From: Zoogloea sp.
GTDB taxonomy: Bacteria > Pseudomonadota > Gammaproteobacteria > Burkholderiales > Rhodocyclaceae
Assembly: GCA_016703645.1 (NCBI GenBank)
Contig: JADJBR010000009.1
Location: 1,189,501 to 1,253,500, forward strand
DNA: 64,000 nt
Direction of reading: 5' to 3'
Each line of letters starts with the position of its first letter. Position 1 is the stretch's first letter. The position numbers and the translations under genes were made by a program. Below the pieces are notes generated by a model. The model had not been told where the DNA came from. It ran no database searches and saw only the letters and a list, made by a program, of their open reading frames with translations. This document shows, in pieces, positions 47,431 through 54,127 of this stretch.

Positions 47431-48138
47431 ATGTCGGATTCACCAGTCGTCGATTTCGGCGCCATCCTGGCCCAGTTTCGCCAGGCTGCCGAAGCCCGCG
47501 GGTTACTCCTGCCAGATCACATCGAGGCTGATGGCCGTTTGCATCGATGCCCCCTAATCAGCGGCCCTGTTCACAAGCTCACCGGGGCATACGTGCTCCA
47601 TCTCGATGGCGTAGCCTGCGGAGGGTTTGAAAATCATGCCGATGGCATAGGCTGGGAGAAGTGGACATCAAGGGCAGCCGACCGACTGAGTCCGGTAGAT
47701 GCCGCGGCGCTCCGTCAGAAGATGGAGTTGATACAGGCAGAGCGGAATGCTGCGCTTCTTGGTCGGCAAAGAAGGGCTGCTGCCAAAGCCACGGAAATTT
47801 GGGCTAGGAACCCTTACGCCAAGAGCAATCATCCATACCTTGAATCCAAGAGCATTGATACCCACGGCGTCAAAGCGGGTGCTTTCCCCGTTTATGACCA
47901 TACAAAGAAGGTGTCGATTGATGTGCCAGACACTCTTCTCATTCCGCTCTACCCGAGCTTCGGGCCGTCCGCGCCGATCTTAGGCATTCAAGGGATTTTC
48001 GCGGCCCCCCGCGATGGCATCGGGAAGATGTTCCTCCCGGGTGCCCGAAAATCAGGCTGTTTCTATGTTCTGGGCGAAGTGAGTGCGTATTCCACCCCAA
48101 CTCAGCCACACATAACGATCGAAACCCTCCACCTGTAA
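47431..48138 (+). pseudogene. P4-type primase/helicase, truncated by IS21 insertion
   Basis: The first ~215 residues match the N-terminal part of element primases: RLHRCPLISGPVHKLTGAYVLHLDGVACGGFENHADG, RNPYAKSNHPYLESK, LLIPLYP, ILGIQGIF, KMFLPGARKSGCFYVLGE. The reading then runs into IS21 end sequence at about 48080, adding about 20 foreign residues. The toprim and helicase domains are absent, and no remaining 3' part is seen on the other side of the IS, so part of the gene has been deleted. Not functional as a primase. Confidence 0.85.
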
Positions 48139-48151
48139 CGACACCAAGCCG

Positions 48152-48188
48152 GCCACCCATTCCACCCGCAAAACCGCCACCCATTCCA
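48152..48188. repeat. IS21 terminal direct repeats
   Basis: GCCACCCATTCCA at 48152-48164 and again, identically, at 48176-48188. IS21-family elements carry such multiple repeats near the termini for transposase binding; a related TATTCCACCCC occurs nearer the end at 48089. Confidence 0.65.
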
Positions 48189-48195
48189 ATAAAAA

Positions 48196-48216
48196 AACCC
48201 GCCAGGTCGGCGGGTT
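48196..48216 (-). terminator. Terminator of istB
   Basis: Perfect 8-bp stem AACCCGCC/GGCGGGTT with a 5-nt loop, followed on the minus strand by a run of T (48197-48191), 27 nt past the istB stop. Confidence 0.8.
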
Positions 48217-48242
48217 CTGAATTCCGTTACAAAAACAGGCGT

Positions 48243-48998
48243 TCATGTGCCGAGCGATGCGCTCCTTCCCCGCAACCGGCGCATCGACTCCCCCTTGAGT
48301 TCCATCCGATGCGCTCCGCTCACTAATCGATCCAGAATCGCGTCCGCCATCGTCGGGTTCCCCCCGCTCAAGTAGTCATGCCACCGATCCACTGGCAACT
48401 GACTGGTAATCAGCGTCGAGCGATTTCCAGTACGCTGCTCAATCACCTCCAGTAAATCATTGCGTCCGACAGCGTTCAACACTGCAATCCCGAAGTCATC
48501 CAAGATCAGCAAATCTACCTTTGCCAATGCACTCAGGCGTTTGCAGAAACTCCCATCTCCGTGAGATATGGCCAGTTCTTCAAGAAGCAGGGGCAACCGC
48601 TGGAACGTTACCGTCAGCCCCTGCCGGCATGCCTGGTTTCCCAGTGCGCAACCCAGCCAAGTCTTGCCCCCGCCCGTCGCTCCGGTGATGATCATGTTGA
48701 TACCATGGCGAACCCAGTTGCACTGACCCAGCGAGGCCATTTCACTGCGATCCAGTCCGCGTCCCGCCCGATAGTCGATATCCTCCATGCAGGCACTCTC
48801 TCGCAACTTAGCCACCTGCAACAGACGCTTCAAGCGCCGGTTCTCTCTGTAAGTAACCTCCTGGTCCACCAGAAGGCCCAAGCGCTCCTCAAAAGCAAGG
48901 TGGGCCGCCGCCGCACTGCTTAGCTGATTATCAAAACCTCGGGCCATGCCAAACAGCTTCAGTTCGTTGAGCTTGCGCATCGTGTCGTTCGTCAGCAT
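48243..48998 (-). CDS. istB: IS21-family helper ATPase IstB
   Basis: 251 aa, intact AAA+ DnaC-like ATPase: Walker A GATGGGKTWLGCALG, Walker B LLILDDFGI, sensor TLITSQLPVDRWHDYL. MRKLNELKLFGMARGFDNQL is the IstB N-terminus. Preceded by GAAGGA 7 nt before the ATG. In an intact IS21, istB starts right after istA; here the IS3 element separates them. Confidence 0.95.
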   Translation of the reverse strand: MLTNDTMRKLNELKLFGMARGFDNQLSSAAAAHLAFEERLGLLVDQEVTYRENRRLKRLLQVAKLRESACMEDIDYRAGRGLDRSEMASLGQCNWVRHGINMIITGATGGGKTWLGCALGNQACRQGLTVTFQRLPLLLEELAISHGDGSFCKRLSALAKVDLLILDDFGIAVLNAVGRNDLLEVIEQRTGNRSTLITSQLPVDRWHDYLSGGNPTMADAILDRLVSGAHRMELKGESMRRLRGRSASLGT

Positions 48999-49094
48999 TC
49001 GTCAATCCTTCGCTTAACTGTAATAGTCCCCCCCCGCGTCAGAATAGTTGTCGCCTCTCTATGATGTTGAACCTGGGGGCGACAAGGATGAGAG

Positions 49095-49715
49095 ATGGCT
49101 CGGTACGGAGAAGCATTCAGGAACAGAGCGGTGGCGCGGTTGTTGCCGCCGGAGAGCGCCCAAGTGGGCGTGGTATCACAAGAGATTGGGGTTTCGGTGC
49201 AGACATTGGAACGATGGCGTGAGGATGCGCAGTCCAGGCCCGCCCGAGGGCGGGCCTGGACTGCGCGCGCTCGACTCGAAGCGGTGATCACTACGGCGGC
49301 GATGGACGAGGCCGGCAAGAGCGCCTGGTGTCGTGAGCACGGCGTATATCCGGCCGAACTCGATCAGTGGTGTGCCAGCGCCACCGCGGCCTTGGCCGAG
49401 CCCGAGGAGGCCCGCGCCAGTCCGCAAGCCACCCGGCAAGACAAGAAGCGGATCAAGGAGCTCGAACGCGAACTGCTGCGCAAAGACCGGGCGCTGGCCG
49501 AAACGGCAGCCCTACTGGTCCTGTCAAAAAAGTCGCGGCGATCTTCAACAAGGGAGAGGGCGAATGATCGGCCTCGAAGATCGCCAGGCACTGGCCCGAG
49601 ATATCCATGTTGCGCAGGCGGCAGGCGCGCGCTTGAAGCCCGCCTGCGAGATGGCCGGCATCAACTTGCGCACGCTGCAACGCTGGCAAGCTGGCGAAGG
49701 CCTTGTCGGCGGTGA
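49095..49715 (+). CDS. IS3-family transposase OrfA
   Basis: HTH and leucine-zipper protein of IS3 elements: MARYGEAFRNRAVARLLPP, GVSVQTLERWREDAQ, RIKELERELLRKDRALAETAALLVLSKK. In the zero frame it continues with arginine-rich non-homologous residues to 49715. At 49525-49532 the sequence A AAA AAG is a classical -1 slippery site; shifting gives VAAIFNKGEGE and a stop at 49567, overlapping the orfB ATG. Family members often end in just that way, so either programmed frameshifting or a lost base is involved. Confidence 0.8.
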   Translation: MARYGEAFRNRAVARLLPPESAQVGVVSQEIGVSVQTLERWREDAQSRPARGRAWTARARLEAVITTAAMDEAGKSAWCREHGVYPAELDQWCASATAALAEPEEARASPQATRQDKKRIKELERELLRKDRALAETAALLVLSKKSRRSSTRERANDRPRRSPGTGPRYPCCAGGRRALEARLRDGRHQLAHAATLASWRRPCRR

Positions 49716-50654
49716 TCGTAGGCCGCAGGCAGTGCGCCCTGTCCCGCCCCATGCCCTCTCTGAGGCCGAGCGCGCCCAGGTGCTGGCCCTCGCCAATGCG
49801 CCGCGCTTTGCCGCCGTGCCGCCGGCGCGCATCGTGCCCATGCTGGCCGATGAAGGGGTCTATCTGGCCAGCGAATCCACCTTCAGCCGCATCCTGCGCG
49901 CGCATGGGCAATCCGCTCACCGTGGGCGCGCCAAGACACCCAAGGCGGTCCGGCCGCCGACCACGCACATCGCTACCGCCGTGCGCCAGGTTTGGTGCTG
50001 GGACTGACCTACCTGCCGGCACAAGTCACGGGGCGCTGGTTCCACCTTTACCTGATTCTCGACTTGTACAGCCGCAAGATCGTCGGCTGGGAGGTGCATG
50101 ATAGCGACCATGCCGACCATGCCGCCCATCTGGTGCGCCGCACGGCGCTGGCCGAAGGGATTGCCGCCTTGAGCGCCAAGCCGGTTCTGCACGGCGACAA
50201 CGGCTCGACCTTGAAAGCCACGACGGTACTGGCCATGCTCAACTGGCTGGGCGTCAAACCCTCGTACTCGCGCCCACGGGTCAGCGATGACAATGCCTAT
50301 GCCGAGTCGCTGTTTCGCACCGCCAAGTACCGGCCCGAGTTTCCCACCCGAGGCTTCGCCGACCTCGACGAGGCGCGCGCCTGGGCAGCCGGCTTCGTCC
50401 AGTGGTACAACGTCGATCATCGTCACAGCGGTATCCGCTACGTCAGTCCGGCCCAGCGCCATGCCGGTGAGGATCAGGCGATTCTGGCTGCCAGGCATGC
50501 TCTTTACACCGAGGCTCGCGAACTCAACCCGGCGCGTTGGTCCGGCAATACGCGCAACTGGTCGCCCATTGGCGCAGTCACGCTCAACCCGGAACGTGAG
50601 TCCGTCATAAAGACGCATTTGCCTGACGTGAATACTCAACAGTTGGCTGCATGA
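49564..50654 (+). pseudogene. IS3-family transposase OrfB, frameshifted
   Basis: The first part (ATG 49564, MIGLEDRQALARDIHVAQAAG...) runs to VWCWD and stops at TGA 50005-50007. The next frame continues directly with TYLPAQVTGRWFHLYLILDLYSRKIVGWEVH, HGDNGST, and DDNAYAESLFRTAKY. A single missing base after the first catalytic Asp (WCWD) explains the break. The DDE residues are otherwise present (WCWD, HGDN, AES), so the enzyme was recently active. Confidence 0.88.
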
Positions 50655-50666
50655 CCGAGGCGACAA

Positions 50667-52190
50667 CTACCTTGACGCGCGCCGGTCCGAGCCCCGGAGA
50701 TTCGGGTGCTCAAAGTTGGCTTCCCGACGATCCTGCGATTCGGCAGGCTGACGGTCCAAATTGTTTCGTAGAATTGAACGAACACTCGACAGGGATGGCG
50801 CGCCGATCTCTATCGCACGGTGGCAGGCCATGTTGAGCCGTTCGTTACCGAAATCCTTAGCCAGACGCTTCAGCCCGTTGTGTGCCCGATACCCCTGTTC
50901 GCGGGTTCGCATCCCAACAAGCATCGCTTCCAAGATACGGTGGACATGTGCGCCCGTCTGCACAGCCCATTCCAGTGCATGGTCTGCTCCCCACAAGCCG
51001 AAATGACGGTGAGCCGCCTCCATGTGCTGCGGATCGATGACTGGCACGGTACCGTTACTGCGTGCGTGGCTTGCCACCCGTTTGCCGCGGTGAAGTACCT
51101 CGACTACCGCCGCAGTGAGGCGAAGCTCTACCTCTTGCCGAACCAGGTTGAACGGGACGCTGTAGGGAACTTCGTCTACAACGATGCGATAGTCCAGTCC
51201 GACGCGAACCTTGCGGAATTCAGCATATTCATAGGGCGTCGCTGGCAACGTCCGCATCGCGGGACGATCGATAGTTTCAAAATTGCTCTGACGGCAGCCT
51301 GGCAGCTTTTGAAACGGACGGGCATTGATCTCTACCAGTAGAGATCGGATTGCCTCGTTCAACTCGGCAAGGCCGCCGAACGCCCGCTTGCGCAGTCGGA
51401 ACATGATCCAACGTTCCACGATCAGGACGCCGTTTTCGGCCTTGGCTTTGTCCTTCGGCTTGTAAGCGCGTGCAGGCAAAATCAGTGTGCCGTAATGATC
51501 GGCCATGTCCTGATACGTGGCGTTGATGACAGGATCCGTGCGGCTGGCCTTGATGACCGCTGATTTGAGGTTGTCGCACACAATTACGGCAGGCACGGCG
51601 CCGAGGTGTTCAAACATCCTGCAGTGGGCGGCAATCCAGTCCGTCAAACTTTGCGACCAGTGGGCCTCCGCGTAAATATAATTCGATGCCCCCAGAACAC
51701 CGACAAAGACTTGCGCCTTCCGCATTGTTCGGTTCACGGGATCGACAACAGTCATCGTCGGCCCAGCGTAGTCAACAAAGACGCGCTCTCCGGCCACATA
51801 CACTTGCCGCATGTAGCGTTTCAGCGTCTGAGTGAACTCCCTGTGGCGCAGGCAGAACAGGCTATAGGCAATACCGTTGGGATATTCACTCAAATATTCT
51901 TCATGCAGGACCTGAAGGGTCGCGCCCTTGCGCTTTAGTTCCTGATGTACCTTGGGCCAGTCTGGCTCAGGCTTACGCGCGGGGGCAAGTGCTACCACCG
52001 GTGGAAACAGCCGGTGCTCCAATGCCGCATCGTCCATGTCGTCAGGCAATGGCCACGGCAGACGGGTAGCCGCTGCGCGGGTAATGTAGTCGGAAACGGC
52101 GTCGCGGGATAAGCCTAGGCTGCGGGCGATCAACCTACGGCTCTGTTGCTCTTCAAAATGCAGGCGCAATACCTGACGGATTTTTCTCAT
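50667..52190 (-). CDS. istA: IS21-family transposase IstA with altered C-terminal tail
   Basis: 507 aa from the ATG at 52190 (GGAG upstream). HTH (SRRLIARSLGLSRDAVSDYITR), rve core with DDE residues in VFVDYAGPT, IVCDNLKSAV and KAKAENGVLIVERW. The frame reaches NLRG at 50691 and then continues for seven codons inside the IS3 end. Joining across the IS3 could restore NLRGDYYS-stop, which resembles normal IstA ends. The core enzyme is complete, so activity may persist. Confidence 0.92.
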   Translation of the reverse strand: MRKIRQVLRLHFEEQQSRRLIARSLGLSRDAVSDYITRAAATRLPWPLPDDMDDAALEHRLFPPVVALAPARKPEPDWPKVHQELKRKGATLQVLHEEYLSEYPNGIAYSLFCLRHREFTQTLKRYMRQVYVAGERVFVDYAGPTMTVVDPVNRTMRKAQVFVGVLGASNYIYAEAHWSQSLTDWIAAHCRMFEHLGAVPAVIVCDNLKSAVIKASRTDPVINATYQDMADHYGTLILPARAYKPKDKAKAENGVLIVERWIMFRLRKRAFGGLAELNEAIRSLLVEINARPFQKLPGCRQSNFETIDRPAMRTLPATPYEYAEFRKVRVGLDYRIVVDEVPYSVPFNLVRQEVELRLTAAVVEVLHRGKRVASHARSNGTVPVIDPQHMEAAHRHFGLWGADHALEWAVQTGAHVHRILEAMLVGMRTREQGYRAHNGLKRLAKDFGNERLNMACHRAIEIGAPSLSSVRSILRNNLDRQPAESQDRREANFEHPNLRGSDRRASR

Positions 52191-52384
52191 TGCGATTCTC
52201 CGGTTTGCCATGGGAGGCCGAGCCGACAGAAGCCAGCCATTTCTCCAGGTCGGGCCGACGCACGCTGCTCTCGCAACGTGATCGGCGATATGTATTGGGA
52301 GATGGTTAAGGCCGCCCGGCCTTGACAGGCGGGCTTGGGAATCGCAGAATCCGCCATGAAGTCCCCACTTCAAGCAGTTCTGTG

Positions 52385-52421
52385 AAGCCCCCTGAGTGTC
52401 AGCTCTGGGGGCTTTGCTTTT
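52385..52421 (+). terminator. Terminator of the former primase operon
   Basis: Perfect 8-bp stem AAGCCCCC/GGGGGCTT (52385-52392, 52407-52414) followed by TGCTTTT on the plus strand. No intact rightward gene precedes it now, so it probably ended the primase operon before the IS21 insertion and deletion. The rest of 52351-52439 holds nothing else. Confidence 0.65.
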
Positions 52422-52439
52422 CCTGGCCTGACAATTCGA

Positions 52440-52730
52440 TTATTGATCAGGCCATGGCGTTCCTTCCTTTTGAACGCCACGATGGGCTGACGGCCCGCGC
52501 GGCTTGAAGGTATAGCGTGCGGGCCAAAGCTCCTCGATCCTGCATGTCAACAAACCCGCAATATGACTTGCCACCTCGTATGCGGTGATCCGGTCGTGGA
52601 TAACGTTATTAACCACGCCCCCGGTGACACCCAAGTCGCGAGCAATCTGCGCCTGGCTTTTACCAAGGCGGCGAAGGCGATAAATGATCTCTACAGCGTC
52701 CATGACCGAGCGGAGTGACTTCATCGGCAT
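52440..52730 (-). CDS. Ner-like phage transcriptional regulator
   Basis: 96 aa (ATG 52730, or MKS at 52724). VMDAVEIIYRLRRLGKSQAQIARDLGVTGGVVNNVIHDRITAYEVASHIAGLL is a lambda-repressor-like HTH of the Ner/Nlp type. Divergent from the XRE repressor gene with 67 bp between, forming a phage-style switch. Confidence 0.82.
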   Translation of the reverse strand: MPMKSLRSVMDAVEIIYRLRRLGKSQAQIARDLGVTGGVVNNVIHDRITAYEVASHIAGLLTCRIEELWPARYTFKPRGPSAHRGVQKEGTPWPDQ

Positions 52731-52743
52731 TCAAGAGTAGTCT

Positions 52744-52797
52744 ATCTTTAAGAGAGACAGTGCATTATCTATAGAGACAACTATACGCCTTAAGAGA
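52744..52797. promoter_or_regulatory. Repeated operator half-sites in the divergent switch
   Basis: Three related sites: TATCTTTAAGAGAGAC (52744-52759), TATCTATAGAGAC (52766-52778, containing the palindrome TCTATAGA), and CTTAAGAGA (52789-52797), which abuts the repressor ATG. Spacing near 22 nt puts them on one helix face. Arrangement resembles lambda OR. Confidence 0.55.
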
Positions 52798-53454
52798 ATG
52801 ATGGATCAAGCATCTTCCCACAGCTCAAGCGCTGGCCTGGAAGGCTTTGCAGCGAGGCTGACCCATGTGATTTCGCACACGGGCCTGAGCCAAGCTGAAT
52901 TTGCCCGCAGGTTGGGTGTTTCGGCAGGCTTCACCAGCGACGCCGCCCGTGGGCTGAAAAAACCCGGTGCGGAGTTCCTGCATGCAGTCCGAACGGTGTT
53001 CAGGGTTTCGATTGATTGGCTGCTAACCGGCGACGGAACCATGCGCGGCGGCAGTGGCATTGACCTGGATCTGCTCAGGACGATCCGACTCCAGATTGCG
53101 GTTGCCCGCGCGGCGGTCATTGACGCTGACCCAATCGCCAAGGTGCTGTTGTTGCTGATTCGTGACGGGCGTCTGAACGAGGCGGTCGCCGACCCAGACC
53201 TGCAGGCCTTCCTCAGTCGAATCGCGCCAGCCGATCCCGATGCAGATCTTGCAACCGAACTCTACAACGGCCATCTGTGGACCGAGGATTCGTCAGCGCA
53301 GCTACGCAATCTGCTTGCCGCCGCCGTAGCCCACTTCGAGGCACGCAAACCCCTCGACAAAATGGCCGCCTTGGCACGCTCGGCCGGGCCGACGATCCAG
53401 ATTAATGTCATCCCTTCGCAGCGCATTGCGGGCCGAGACTACTACGAGGGTTGA
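52798..53454 (+). CDS. XRE-family phage repressor-like protein with C-terminal motif
   Basis: 218 aa. N-terminal HTH (FAARLTHVISHTGLSQAEFARRLGVSAGFTSDAARGLKKPGAEFL, residues 18-62) and IDWLLTGDGTM, the usual end of CI-like DNA-binding domains. The remaining part is helical and has no S24 peptidase catalytic Ser/Lys, so it is not a RecA-cleavable repressor. Residues 200-217 (IQINVIPSQRIAGRDYYE) match the N-terminus of the next gene product. A second ATG follows the first. Confidence 0.82.
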   Translation: MMDQASSHSSSAGLEGFAARLTHVISHTGLSQAEFARRLGVSAGFTSDAARGLKKPGAEFLHAVRTVFRVSIDWLLTGDGTMRGGSGIDLDLLRTIRLQIAVARAAVIDADPIAKVLLLLIRDGRLNEAVADPDLQAFLSRIAPADPDADLATELYNGHLWTEDSSAQLRNLLAAAVAHFEARKPLDKMAALARSAGPTIQINVIPSQRIAGRDYYEG

Positions 53455-53475
53455 AAAGGTTTCCAACCACGCTAA

Positions 53476-54048
53476 GTGAACGTCACTATGAAAGAGCAGC
53501 AGTCGGCCCCACAAGACAGCATCCAGATCAACCTCATTGGCGAACAGCGCAAGGCCACCCGAGACTACAACGAGTATTTCATCCCTAGCTCGATCAAACT
53601 CGTGCTGGCTACATGGACGCAAGAAAAACGAAACAGCATGGCGCTGAATAATTCAAACTTCTTCCGGTACCGCTTTGGTTTTGAACCGCCCAAAGTAGCA
53701 CGTCAGCAGGTGCTTGAAATCCAGACAAAATATGATCTGACCGATCGAGAGGTTCGTTGGCTCCATCGGTCTGGTCAGTTGAAAGCTTCACGAACGGAAG
53801 CGAAACTGGTTCCCAGCCGACTGATGCCGGCGGCAGGCTGGATCCAAGTGTCTATCTTGAGCTTCTTCTGTCTGGCGATGACGCTGCAGATTGCAGCGTC
53901 GAATGCGCCGGCCTGGAAGCAGGCCTTGGGACAGTTGATTATCTCCGGGCTCTGGTTTGGGGGCGCCTGCATGCTGAACAGCTTATTGCTTGCGCCTTGG
54001 CGAACGTTGAAGCGGGCCGGGGTGGTCAAAGCCGTGAAGGGTGAATGA
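53476..54048 (+). CDS. Two-helix membrane protein sharing a motif with the upstream repressor
   Basis: 190 aa from GTG 53476 (an ATG at 53488 is also possible). Residues 16-33, IQINLIGEQRKATRDYNE, match the last 18 residues before the final Gly of the neighbouring repressor at 12 positions. After a basic soluble region (VARQQVLEIQTKYDLTDREVRWLHRSG) come two hydrophobic helices, about 121-141 and 150-174, and a short basic tail. No named family recognised. The 21-bp spacing and orientation suggest cotranscription with the repressor. Confidence 0.72.
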   Translation: MNVTMKEQQSAPQDSIQINLIGEQRKATRDYNEYFIPSSIKLVLATWTQEKRNSMALNNSNFFRYRFGFEPPKVARQQVLEIQTKYDLTDREVRWLHRSGQLKASRTEAKLVPSRLMPAAGWIQVSILSFFCLAMTLQIAASNAPAWKQALGQLIISGLWFGGACMLNSLLLAPWRTLKRAGVVKAVKGE

Positions 54049-54052
54049 CCTG

Positions 54053-54110
54053 ATTCGCTGCAAGCCTGCAGGCCGTTGTTTTATCTGACGGCTGGCAGGC
54101 TTGAGCGAAT
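54053..54110. other. Long imperfect hairpin between convergent genes
   Basis: ATTCGCT-g-CAAGCCTGC-a-GGCCGT pairs with ACGGCT-g-GCAGGCTTG-AGCGAAT, giving about 22 paired bases around an 11-nt loop. It lies between the two-TM gene and the convergent czcA gene. No U-tract on either side, so its terminator role is doubtful. Confidence 0.6.
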
Positions 54111-54127
54111 GAGCACTCAGGAAAATA

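Larger units (their letters stand above)
49031..50690 (+). mobile_element. IS3-family element nested in istA
   Basis: Terminal inverted repeats 49034-49057 and 50657-50680 match at 20 of 24 positions (core TAGTTGTCGCCTC). Carries orfA and a broken orfB on the plus strand. Inserted in the last codons of istA, in a C-rich stretch: eight C on the left, four on the right, so the precise ends and target duplication cannot be fixed. Confidence 0.82.
48080..52350 (-). mobile_element. IS21-family insertion sequence (interrupted by IS3)
   Basis: Contains istA and istB in IS21 order on the minus strand. Candidate terminal inverted repeats TGCGTATTCC (48084-48093) and GGAATCGCA (52338-52346). Internal 13-bp direct repeats near the left end. 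Without the nested IS3 it would be about 2.6 kb, the usual IS21 size. Exact ends are uncertain by a few bases and no target duplication was identified. Confidence 0.8.
44115..54050. mobile_element. P4-type integrated element with secondary IS insertions (right boundary uncertain)
   Basis: Integrase, AlpA-like regulator, P4-type primase, Ner-like and XRE regulators in a block with more modest GC than the flanks. Replaces the expected gmk neighbour of yicC. No direct repeat marking the right attachment site was found inside the window, and the metal-resistance genes to 63.6 kb may belong to the same insertion, so the stated right end only marks the last phage-like gene. Confidence 0.6.
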
